Assembly: GCA_012845835.1 (NCBI GenBank)
Contig: JABAKD010000022.1
Span: 2,242,944-2,306,943 of the forward strand
Length of the DNA: 64,000 nt
Direction of reading: 5' to 3'
Source: Undaria pinnatifida
Taxonomy: Eukaryota; Sar; Phaeophyceae; Laminariales; Alariaceae
Position numbers and translations under genes: made by a program. The notes beneath the pieces are model-generated. The model searched no databases. It was not told where the DNA came from and saw only the letters and a program-made list of their open reading frames with translations. Positions 36,720 to 46,769 of the stretch are shown piece after piece (positions within the stretch are counted from its first letter, which is position 1; every line of letters begins with the position of its first letter).

Positions 36720-38370
36720 TTGTGACACCTACGAAGCGCTAAAATTTAACTGGTACCAGTACAAGAGTGTGACGCCCACGCTAAAACCTACCTGGTACCA
36801 GGTACCAGGTATCATACCAGGTTAATGATAAATACTTGTACCAGTGCTACTACCTGTATGAGCCAAGAGCGGGACGGATAAAAGAGCGGTAATGTAGGCC
36901 TGTTCCAAGGGGCTCTTATTTCGGGTACCCCACTGTGTTTGTTTATTTAGTCTAATCCAACTCCACCGCTGCTGCTGCCGTATTATACCCAGAAGGGCAA
37001 GCCTGCCGTGCGGGGGGATGACGCAGGGGGAGAGTGTCTCCGCGCGCAGGGAAGCACACTCTTGTGGGTCGGGTATTGCTCGAAATCACCCCGATCGCAG
37101 CTGTAGATTTTGCACCGTCTGCGTGTATACGGGTCTACTTCTCGCGGTGGGGATATGTGCAGCAGCGATCGATGCAATACCTGGTGTTTCGTGATAATTG
37201 TTGTGAAGCAGTATAATATCATGATCTCGATACCAGGAAGGTGTTCAAGATCATGGATACAACCGCCGTGTACTCTTCTGAAGTGATGTTGCATGACACC
37301 CCCCCTCCTCGGACGTGAAGGCTCGAAAAAGAGACCTGCTGGCACCTGGTACTTGGTACACATGATTACGGAGAGCACGCAAGCTTGTACCCGAGTCTTA
37401 CTCTATATTTCATGCGGCAGATGATGCACAACAGCGCTACTAATGCTAGGAGTATCATCGAACATTAGAAGCGCTTCTAAGCTGCCATCAGTCCTGGAGC
37501 GCACAGCTGGAGTGAGGCAAAGGGAACACCAAGAGTACTATGCTCATCCTTTGACTCTTTACGCGAGACAGAGAGAGGGGCCTCGCCGTGAAGGAATCTT
37601 ACTTCGAGTAATAATCATTTCGCATGTGTCATACAGAGGTGGGTACCTGTACGATTTTTTGTTCGTCGAAAAGGAAAAGCGCGGACTTACCCTGGAGATG
37701 GGCCTGAGAACGCCGCCACATGTGCCTGTAAGAGGAGAAGGACGAGGGCCCGCCTCGCGCAGGAGGACTTCATCCCCTCGGCCCCCAAAGGCGACCCCTG
37801 GAGCTCTCTCGGTGCCGCAGGACTAACCGACTAAGGGATACTCTGTTTGTAGTGTTCTCCTGACGTTGGCGTGCCAGACTGAGTTGATGCTGCGCGCAAC
37901 AACTGAGCATATAAAATGAGCGAGAAGATTGATTGACTGCACTGAGCCAAAGGCTGCTGCCTTCGCAATTGCTGCCGTTCCACCTTCCTTTCCCCCAAGA
38001 AGACTGTGCTGGGGGGCTCTTTGTCGTGGGTGACCGGTCGAGTGGAGCTCACCAACGCAACTCTGACGCAATCTCGGACGCAACAACCAGCAGGAAATCA
38101 AACGCACCCAAAGATAATCAGAATAAGAAAATGCCTCCCGACCCTTTACAAACTCCTTTTCTAAAAGTTTCTGCGGCTTCTTCCGAGGGGCAGGCAAGGG
38201 CTCGTCGCGACTCGCCTCTCCGTAGCGTCTCAGATCGTGTTCTTAGAGGCCGGAGGGGGAGGGTGCTCATGGCGGAACATCTTCCTTTTGCTTCGGCGTC
38301 GACGAAGGCAGAACCTAGCGCTCTGATGCAGCAGCCGGGTCTCAATTTGATTCTCGGGAGGGGAGAGGGA
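36720..38370. other. Gene-free stretch with a TACCAGGTA cluster
   Basis: 36,740-36,850 has three overlapping copies of TACCTGGTA/TACCAGGTA plus variants. Open frames at 37.4-38.4 kb on both strands have no recognisable domain. The promoter of the MIT/coiled-coil gene is probably here if its first exon at 38,377 is right. Confidence 0.45.
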
Positions 38371-38376
38371 GGTGAC

Positions 38377-38418
38377 ATGGATTTCGCTCGAGATGGACAA
38401 GCAAGCGCTGTAGTTCAG
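38377..38418 (+). CDS. Provisional first exon of the MIT/coiled-coil gene
   Basis: The ATG at 38,377 gives MDFARDGQASAVVQ and then a gtaggc donor in phase 0, which fits the next exon's phase. The open frame extends further upstream, so an earlier start is possible. Confidence 0.45.
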
Positions 38419-41400
38419 GTAGGCCTTTGCCTCAAAAGCGAAGCAGCAGCGAGTAGAGAGCGTGATCGGGTGGGCTGAATCGAGTTGGTCTCGCTGAGTG
38501 TCTGAGCGTGGCGGCGACGTGGCCGGTGTTGAGGGTATGACGAAGAAGGCTTCCAGACCCAACATCAACTTCCGAAAGAAAGTTGAATATTGAACTGCCA
38601 CCGCCTACCGGACGCATTCGTAGCAGACAGCAACAGCAAATACGAAGCCCCTATTGGGTGTTCTCTAAGCTGCAGCGGCACCAGCAGCGCACTAAAGGAC
38701 CAGCACCAGCACCAGCGCTGCAGCAAGCTAGGGGACTGCTGCTGAAGCTAGCTGTACGGGCCAGAGGGATGGTCTTGATTGCTAATGCTTGTCAAATTGC
38801 GTGGCTTTCAAGAGTTCTCGTGAGTTCGGTGAGGGTGCAAAGCTACAAGCACTACTACTACTGCTGCAGCTGCTGCAGCTGTAGTACCTCTTGTGTGGGT
38901 CATAGCAGGTACCAGGTACCTGGTAGAAAACGATTTATTAATATTAATATTAATAGTAGCTGCTCTGCCTCTGTACGGTATGATGGGCGATACCCGCTTC
39001 TTTGGACTACGTACGAATACTTTTGTGGAGGAGACACGATCTGAACTTGTACAGGTAACTTGTATCATAGCTCTTCGATATCGTTTGCCCCGAGTGTAGG
39101 CGTCAAGTGATGTCTTGAATTTCATCAGTACCTGGTATGCATTGCCTACCACTCACGCCCCACCCCCCCACCACCCCACCACCCCCCAACCTCGCCCCCT
39201 CACCCCGCACCTCCCACACCCCACCGCCCAACCCAACCGCCTAACCCCCACCCTCACCCCCCATCCCCCACTCCCCGTCCCCCACCGCCCACCCCCCACC
39301 CCCCATCCACCCGTCTATCCTGGAAGGCGCATCGCTGCGCGCTCGGAGCCGAAGACTCCTCGCGAAAAGGGGACCACGCTACCGCGACCGACCTACACCT
39401 AGATGCTGCCAGGGGTTTCCTTCGAGCCGCCGAGCAGGTGAGGGGTAGGGTGGAGGGGGACTCGAGCCGGGCCAAGCGTAGGGCCTGCGTGTCGGTGCGG
39501 TAACGTGAAAGGTACAGTGACGTTAGCGTTGTGCATAAGTGATCCCTCTATGGTGTCGGTATTCAGCATTACAACCCGGAATTAACGGCACTATGACGGC
39601 AAACGGCACTACTCCGCAGGCTGCCACAACTGGTTGCTCTCATCTGTACCAAGCGATATTCACAGGCGCGGCAACGTGAACGGTGTTTTTATGTGGCGTT
39701 TAATATACGGCAACGCTAACGGTGTCGACATGTTAACGGTCAATTAAGTACGTTAACGGCGAAGCGGTGTTTACGGTGCAGTATTGTCAACGGTGCTGTT
39801 GGGTGGGGTAGGGTGGGGTTGGGGAGGTCAAAGTAAGGTAGGGTAGGGTAGGGTAGGGTAGGGTAGGGTAGAACAGGGTACATGGGGATAGGAGGAGGCC
39901 TAGCTTGTGAGATAGAGTCACGGCCAGTCCAGATAAGGGCAATAGACTGGAAGAGAAACAATCGAAACCACAATTTCCCTGGTAAAGACGTTAAGAACCG
40001 TCGGTATTCAGTCGCGGTCGTGTTTCGGCACGCATGACCACCCTCGCCCCCCCCCCCCCCCCCCCCCGCCCCATCCCTTCCTAACCTGCTTAACCCGCGG
40101 TTACCGAGCGCAGGTCCAAGAGCACGGCGTACTGGCGTCGTCGCTGCTCCTGCTGGCGGATTCCCACGCCGCCCGTGCTGAGAAGGGGGCGTTACGGCTA
40201 CGGTGAGAATGTTTTTTTCGCGCAAAAACTGTTGTTCAATGCACTAAACACTTCGGACGAATCCTTCGAGATTCATCGAACACACGAAGCATGGGTGAAT
40301 GGGAAACACTTTACTGTAGGCCCTCAGCGCCACCATCAAAGCGCGACCCGTCTATCAATTCCGACACAGGTATAGTTTCCTCGACACAGCAACCTTGCGA
40401 GTACTCCTCCTCCCCCTCCCCCATCCCCCACCCGACCCCGCCCGCCCCCTCCCCCCTCCCACTACCGCCCCCCCTCTACCAATCCAGACGCAGTTAGTTT
40501 TTCCATGACCCAGCAACCTCGCGGCTTCTCCCCCCCCCTCGCTCTCCCCCCCCCGCCCCCCTCCTCCTCCCTCTCCTCCCCTCCCACCACGGCCCCCGCT
40601 CCTTCCCCCTTCCCTATCTCCCGTCCCACCACCCTCCCCTTCCCCGCTCCTGCTCCCACGCGCACCCCCGCCCTATTCACGCGGTTCGGCAGACTCACGA
40701 GGAACGATTCGCGCGGGGGAGCTTCTTCGAAAGATTTGACACCAGCAGAGGCATACCGAGCGGCGGTAAGCGGTGTTAACGCCACCACCGCCACCACTGC
40801 TGTTGCTGCTGGAGGAGGGGTGGTGGGGACTGGGAAAGGGTCCGCCCAGCCGGGGACGGGGACCGATCGGCACTTACGTTTCGCCGCCAATGTTCCCGAC
40901 ATGGACGACAGTATCATGAGGGGGCCTGGGGCGCGAAAGGCGGTGACGGTGGGGGGGGTAGAGGGGGCGGGGGGGGAAGATGCTGCCGCTGAGCTGGCGA
41001 AGAAATTCAGGTGTGTGCGTGTGTGTGTTTTTGTGCACACGTACGGTAAACAAGTTCAGGTGTGTGTGTGTGTTTTTTTTTTCGAGCACGCCACAGCAAA
41101 TTTGTTTTTGCGCGGGTGTGATAAGATGTTGCGACCGCGTGGGATCTTAAGCCACCCCCCATCCCCGGGTTTCCGGTTCACTCACCTTAAGATACTGTTT
41201 TAGTGCAGCCAATTACGCCGCATTTATGACACGCTGCATTCCGACCTTCAGCCACCGGGTTCCTCGGCAGACACAGGTCTTTTCGCATATTATAGTATAG
41301 CATCCAAATCAGCTCGCGATTCTATCAGATTCGCTGTCCGCGCTTTTTCAACGGAGGTCTGACTTGACTTTGGGGTGCTGCGGTGGTCAAAAGTCGGCGA

Positions 41401-44400
41401 AATTTAGAAGACACAAGATATGACAAGAAAAAACAAACCTACTGAACGTCTGCATTTCGCTTGAGGACAGCTACATCTCCTCGCAAGAACCTCACAAGAA
41501 ACCACAGGCCGCCAAATTGAGACACGCTCACTATGAGGTGCGTGAGGACGTCGGGTGCGGCGGGCAGCAGTCGTAGGCAACCGGAAATCACGCACGATGT
41601 GGTTTCGTGAAGTCAAAGTTGCCAGCCAGCATCACCAAAAAACAATAACTTTCTCCCGAATCCACGATTTGATATTATACATTTGCGAGTTAGTACACAG
41701 TATGTACTGCGATGGCCACAGTACGTGTGAAGAGACGGCTTTCACCCAGAGTTACCTATGGTTTTCGCGGGTATTTTAAAACACTATGCACTCGTAGCCG
41801 AAAGAAATGCGGACGGGGAAATTTCGTCGCCGTTTAAGGTAGTCAAGTATTGGGCTAAATAAAGGGCAAAAAAGGGCGAAAAAACTCGGATTTCTTCGAT
41901 ATTTTCGTCATTTTTGTTTTTCCTAGAAAGTGAGTCTTGCTTGTAGAAGTCTTGACTCTATTTCCAAGGCGTGTGTGGTTTAAAGCGAAACGCTTACCAG
42001 GTATTATGAACTACTCGCGCCGACTTGACAAAATGTTCCTGAGGGATCCCCCGCGGCGTGAAAAAAGAATGGTTGGTTTAGCTTGGTTTGCTTTGTTGTG
42101 CTCGTCTCTTGTTCATGTCTGTTTTTTGTCGTAATTGTTTGAGCGATTGCTAGGGCTGGGCACTGGCTGACTCAGTTAGTATCGATTATGCTGTGGTAAG
42201 AATCAATCAGTATACTGGACTGCAGCAGTATACTGGACTGCAGCAGTATACTGGACTGCAGCAGTATACTGGCCGAGCAACGCTCGGCCAATAACCCCCC
42301 CCCCCGGCTCGTGAGGGGGGGGGGCGCTGGAGGCGCTGCCGAAGGCCCCAAAATACGCACTTTCGCTTCATTTCCCATCAGAATAGGGGCTCAAAACTGT
42401 ATTGGCCGCGGGTGGTTGCCGTAATGTCATCTAAAAGAAAAGTCAAGAAAAATGTACGAAACATGTGGCGATGATGTGATGTTCTTGATGTTGGTGTTCG
42501 CGCAAGTGCATTTTAAATCGTTCTGACGTTTCGTATTTGATATTTAAATATGCTGTTACTCCATCTCGCTCCTACCCTTGGGGCTCAGGGTAGTAGGTTC
42601 TCATCAGCAAACAAAAACACAGGAAAGCACAGACCAACAAAAATACGAAAACAAAAACAGCAAAACAAAACAAAAAAACGAGGGAACGCTACTCGTACGT
42701 TGTAACCGGTGTCAGGCATCAGGTGCTCAACCCAGCGAAAGATCCAAACATGAAAAAGTGGAAGGAAGAAACGCGTGAAAAATCTCAGCAGGCGGGAGGT
42801 GGCGGAGATCGCTTAGCGTACAAACAGGAATCAGGCGAAAGGAATGAACGCGTGAAAAGGAGCAACAGCCGGGGGGGGGTTGCGGAGATCTTGCAGCGAA
42901 CACAAAAAAAGAAAAACTCCCCCCCAAAAGTTACGAGTGAACAACAAGGAAAGAATTAAATAAAACATACAAAAAAAACATATATCAATGTAGACGAGCA
43001 GCTAACGAATACACCGCAACTCCGTATCATACCCAAACATCTGTGACAACAAAAATACACGAAAGCCTATAAAAAAAGAGACCAACACCCAGAGAGGGAG
43101 GGAGGGAGGGGAGTAAGGGGAGGGGGGGGGGGGGGTCGGAGAAATACTGTAACTCATTCGCCGGGGTATTGGGTGGGTTTCCGTACTATAATATGGCGTG
43201 TTTATTGGACGTACATAAAAAGAAACTACTGGCGAATATACTGGCCGGGTCATTCAGTAGATTAATACGGCCCGTAGATTACCACTGCCAGTACATGCTG
43301 AGCCAGTGCCCAGCCCTAGCGCCTACTTGTTTGGATTTGTTGATGGCTTGTTCGTTTGTTAGTTTGTCTGTGTACCTGTCTGCCTGTGTCTGTTTGCGTG
43401 CATTCGCTGTGGTCTTACTATTTCCTCCCCCCCCCTCTCCCTCCCCCAGTCCACCCTTTCCTACTTTCCACCAATCCCAAACCCACGCGACCCTCCCCTC
43501 CCCCCGCCCCTAAACACCTGCCATGGCCCAGGCCGCAGCGTGACGACCTCCTGGAGCTGGAGCGCCAGCTGGCGAAGCTTGGCCTCGAGAGCAAAACAGG
43601 CGGCCCCGGGGGACGTGCACGCCACCGACAAGGAGTAGGAAACCCCGGCGCCCACCTATCCTCCGCTTTGGGGGAATCCTTCTGCCTGCTCAACCAGTCC
43701 GTTATCTTCGGTGGTGGTCTAGCGGGTGGCGGCGCCGGTGGCGCCGGAGGCGGTGGCTTTGTGGGATCAAAGAAAGTTAATGGAGGGGTAGGGGGGGTGT
43801 CATCTCCTCCTCCTCCTCCTCCTCGTGTTGGTCACCCTTCTCCTGATTATATTCCTCCTCTGCCGCGTGTAGCGCCACCGACCGGATCTGCGCGAGGAAA
43901 CGGGAACGAGAACGGGAACAGCAACGGGAACAGGAACGTGAACAGGAACGGGAATGGGAACGGGAACGGGAAAGTACCGCTCGATGTTGTGCCTCCGACG
44001 ACCTCGTCCCGGAGTGATTGCAGCAAAGTCGTCGCCGGAGGCCGAGATGGCGCGGATAGTGGTGGCGGACGAGAAACGGAAAGAGAGGACGGGGGTGTTG
44101 AAAGGCCGGAGGGAAGCAGAGCCGGAGAAAACACGCCTCTACAGGGCAGAGAAACCAACGGCGGCGATGCAAGAGATGGAAGGCGTGCCGGGGGTAGGGG
44201 GCAGGTGGGATCGGCGCTGGCGGCGAGGGTGTGGGGAGGGGGCGTGGTTGGGGGCGGGGGAGAGCGGGAACAATCTGGCGTGGAAGGCGGTGGTGGGGCG
44301 GGTGGGGGGATTAGGTCTGGTGGTGAGGACGATCGGCGGCGGTTGTCGGGGGAGGAGGAAGTGGAGAGGCGAGCGCAGGAGGAGGAGAAGGAGCAGGGCG

Positions 44401-45907
44401 AGATCATGCGGCTGTTGACGTGTCTCAAGACCTTGGGCGACGAAAATGTGTCCCTGATGAAGGAGTGCGAAGATAGAGATAAGGCAAGCGAGCCTACCGT
44501 TGAGCATTGGTTGAGGGCAGAGGGGAGGGGAGGGGGGTTGAAGGGCGGAATTGAACGGGGGGGTGGCGAGGGGGAAGGGGGGGTCATTGAAGACTCAACA
44601 CCCGAGGCGGTGGCGTTGTGGTGGTGATGGTGATGGGATGGGCGGTGGTGGTGGTGGTGGTGGTGGTCTTGGTCGTGGTTGTTATGATGTGTATGTAACC
44701 TTTAATGGGTGGCAACCCTCCTGTAACTTCACATCTCGAAGTCGGGGGGGCAATGCTTAGCGTACGGTCACTCTTGCCTTCCTTTTTCCTGCCTTCTTTG
44801 CAGGTTCGTCGAGAGAGCGAAGCCATCCGCGACGAGATGAGGCGCTTTCAGCTCAAGTACCAGGAGAGGTGAGTAATATCGTCTGCCAGTGCTGCCGCCC
44901 TGCTTCCTTGCCCACCTGCCTCTCTGCGCCCCGTTCAGAAGCAGGTGTTGGTACTTATATCGGACGACTGAGACACTGAGCAGCGCCAAGATGGCCAATG
45001 ACCACTGATGCAGTGCGTACCAATCTCTATCACGGGCGAAAATCTCTATCACGGGCGAATTATTTTCTGTAGTGGTGTCTGCTGTTGTACGACGGCATCT
45101 ACACGTTCGGTTTGTACTTGAGTAGATATATTCACCAACCATCAATTCCAATGTGACGAAACCACCACCACCACCACCGCCACCACCGCAATCACCACCA
45201 CCACCAACCACCAACCACCACTGCTGCTACATTACACAGGTTCACCCTCCTGAAGAAGACCCTCGACGAGGTGGTAAGATCCTACCCCCTTCTCACTGGG
45301 CCGGGGGGAGTAGCCGCAGCAGCCGGCGGTGGCGGCGCTGACGCTGCTCGGACAGCGGAGGAGGTAAGACAGGCTTAAATCCATCCTGCTCTTCCCCCCA
45401 AATATGATTTTTTTGTGCTGGATAAGAACCATAAACAAAGCTATTGGTGTGCCATTTATCAGCACAATGTTTCCCCCCAATGTGGTCATGATGCTAAAGA
45501 ATAGTCCGATAAGGAAACGTTGCCTCTCCTGCGTAAGGGTTTCTTTTTTTTGCAGTTTTCCTCGCCTCCTCACCCCCCCCCACCACTACTGTAACTACTC
45601 AAAATTGCACCGCTGTTTTGTCCTGACCGGGTTCATCCCGATGTCGAACGTTTCGGATTTTGAACCGAGTAGGTGCAGCGGTTATCCCAGTCCAACCGCA
45701 AGCTGAGCGCTCAGGTGAAAAAGTACGAGAAGTATTACCTAGAACTCTGTCAGAAGGCAGACAGCAAGAGGAGGGAGCAGCTGTCCCAGGCTAAGGCTGC
45801 GCGGCAGCAGCAACTGGCCCACCACCCTTCCTTCGTTCAGCAGCAGCAGCAGCAGCAGCAGCAGCCGCAGCAGCTGCCGCTACCCCAGCAGAAACAGCAG
45901 CAGCAGA

Positions 45908-45939
<32 letters not shown>

Positions 45940-46428
45940 GGGCAAAGGAGGCCATCCCCTCTTGACGGTGGCCGTCGTGGGCTGCAACAACAACAGCAAC
46001 AACAGCAACAGCAACATAATGTTTCCGCAAACGCGGCGCAGTCTCAGCAGCAGCCGCAAAAGCAGCAGCAGACGCAGCAGCCACGGCAAGCCCTGGCCAC
46101 CGCTACCCCTCAACAGTACCCCGCTTTTTCCCAACAGCATTTCCGGCAAAGCCAGCAGCAACACCAACCACAACCGCATCGACAACAGCAGCAGCAACAA
46201 CATCCACAACCACATCGACAACCACATCAACAGCAACAACTGCAACCAGGACACAGTTCTCAAGGGATACCGGTGTACAGGGTGGACTCTCAGGCTCCGA
46301 CCGCCGCGGCTATGAGAGGCAGGGGTAAAGCTGGCGGGGCTGCTGGAATGGGCGTGGGGGCGGCCGTGCACCTCGGGGAAAGTGCGGTGCATAGATCCGC
46401 GGGCCTTGATGGGGAGTCCGAAGTTTGA
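38377..46428 (+). CDS. MIT-like, coiled-coil, polyQ protein (NRBF2/Atg38-like architecture), 8 exons
   Basis: Eight exons join in phase to 883 residues. Residues 1-80 form an MIT-like three-helix unit (AHRCALGAEDSSRKGDHATA, DLHLDAARGFLRAAEQ, VLASSLLLLADSHAARAEKG). A Pro-rich stretch follows, then LLELERQLAKLGLES, a Gly/Asn/Arg-rich disordered region and a coiled coil from about 545 (GEIMRLLTCLKTLGDENVSL, RRESEAIRDEMRRFQLKYQE, VQRLSQSNRKLSAQVKKYEK). The last 200 residues are glutamine-rich. MIT-like start plus coiled coil is the architecture of NRBF2/Atg38, which bridges autophagy PI3-kinase complex I. That assignment is inference, and the polyQ tail is not part of that family. One intron is GC-AG. 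The exon from 38,377 is provisional. Confidence 0.75.
39327..39437 (+). CDS. MIT-like helices 1-2 exon
   Basis: 37 codons, AHRCALGAEDSSRKGDHATA through RAAEQ. The acceptor is ctggaag|GCGCAT after a C-rich tract and the donor is GAGCAG|gtgagg. The helix-turn-helix pattern with A/L heptads fits MIT/TPR-like repeats. Confidence 0.7.
40114..40202 (+). CDS. MIT-like helix 3 exon
   Basis: 29 codons plus two bases, VQEHGVLASSLLLLADSHAA then RAEKGALRLR. The acceptor is gcgcag|GTCCAA and the donor is CTACG|gtgaga. Confidence 0.75.
40345..40540 (+). repeat. Upstream copy of the acceptor and start of the Pro-rich exon
   Basis: GTCTATCAATTCCGACACAG, GTATAGTTTCCTCGACACAG, CAACCTTGCGAGTACTCC at 40,350-40,405 parallels CTCTACCAATCCAGACGCAG, TTAGTTTTTCCATGACCCAG, CAACCTCGCGGCTTCTCC at 40,472-40,530. 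Confidence 0.8.
40498..41010 (+). CDS. Pro-rich linker exon
   Basis: Phase forces the acceptor gttag|TTTTTCCATG. The product is Pro/Ser-rich, then FGRLTRNDSRGG, an Ala/Gly/Thr stretch and ELAKKF. The donor is TTCAG|gtgtgt. A degenerate copy of this exon start lies about 115 bp upstream. Confidence 0.75.
41155..41960 (-). repeat. Inverted copy of the 35,270-36,075 element
   Basis: It lies in the intron after the Pro-rich exon. Its left edge CCCCGGGTTTCCGG mirrors the right edge of the other copy. Confidence 0.82.
42151..43318. mobile_element. Non-autonomous DNA transposon with 18-bp terminal inverted repeats (hAT-like)
   Basis: The left end TAGGGCTGGGCACTGGCT (42,151-42,168) is the exact complement of the right end (43,301-43,318); the match extends two further bases outwards (GC...GC). 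TAGGG(C/A)TGGGCA ends are typical of hAT elements. An 18-bp tandem repeat (CAGTATACTGGACTGCAG, 3.7 copies, 42,208-42,273) sits near the left end, and TACTGGCC words recur near the right end. No transposase is present. The 8-bp flanks GCGATTGC and GCGCCTAC agree at five of eight positions, which is weak support for an old target duplication. It lies in an intron. Confidence 0.8.
42208..42273 (+). repeat. 18-bp tandem repeat inside the transposon
   Basis: Three perfect copies and one partial copy of CAGTATACTGGACTGCAG; each contains the palindromes AGTATACT and CTGCAG. Confidence 0.95.
43532..44483 (+). CDS. Gly/Asn/Arg-rich and coiled-coil exon
   Basis: 317 codons. RDDLLELERQLAKLGLESKT opens it; a GNGNENGNSNGN-type repeat lies at 43,890-43,970; EEEKEQGEIMRLLTCLKTLG and DENVSLMKECEDRDK close it. 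The acceptor is gcccag|GCCGCA. The donor is GATAAG|gcaagc, a GC-type donor fixed by phase 0 at both ends. Confidence 0.8.
44804..44868 (+). CDS. Coiled-coil exon
   Basis: VRRESEAIRDEMRRFQLKYQ then ER. The acceptor is ttgcag|GTTCGT and the donor is GAGAG|gtgagt. Confidence 0.85.
45022..45059 (+). repeat. 19-bp direct duplication
   Basis: AATCTCTATCACGGGCGAA is present twice in direct succession (45,022-45,040 and 45,041-45,059) in an intron. Confidence 0.95.
45240..45363 (+). CDS. Coiled-coil exon with Gly/Ala end
   Basis: FTLLKKTLDEVVRSYPLLTG then PGGVAAAAGGGG. The acceptor is tacacag|GTTCAC and the donor is GAGGAG|gtaaga. An internal gtaaga after DEV could be an alternative donor. Confidence 0.8.
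45673..46428 (+). CDS. Terminal exon: last coiled coil and polyglutamine tail
   Basis: VQRLSQSNRKLSAQVKKYEK, then YYLELCQKADSKRREQLSQA, then glutamine runs interspersed with P, H and A, ending DGESEV and TGA. CAG and CAA codons alternate in many places, so part of the tract is older than a pure CAG expansion. Confidence 0.85.
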
Positions 46429-46439
46429 ATGGTTAATTG

Positions 46440-46765
46440 TATTGATTTATTGATTGGCTGGTTGATTGGTTGATAGATTAGTTGACCGATTGGTTGATCG
46501 GTTGTGACTGACTTAGTAGTTGGTTGGTGACTGTTGGTTCGTTTGATTGATTGGTTGATAGACTAAATAATGTACGTGGTTGATTGAATGTGTTTTTAAT
46601 TCATTTATCGCGTGATGGGTTGGCTGTTAGATTAAATGGTTGGATGAATGTATTGATTGGTTGATTGATGGATTGATTGTTTGGTTGATTGATTGATTGG
46701 TTGATTGAAAGATTGATTGATTGAAAGATTGATTGATTGGTTGGTTGGTTGGTTGGTGATTGATT
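46440..46765 (+). repeat. TTGATTGG/TTGATTGA microsatellite
   Basis: An imperfect (TTGA)(TTGG) tetranucleotide run just after the polyQ gene's stop codon, probably in its 3' untranslated region or beyond. Confidence 0.95.
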
Positions 46766-46769
46766 CCAC

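Noticed and set aside
43847-44587. Minus-strand 246-codon frame
   Set aside because: Antisense of the Gly/Arg-rich exon; serine/proline-rich by composition only.
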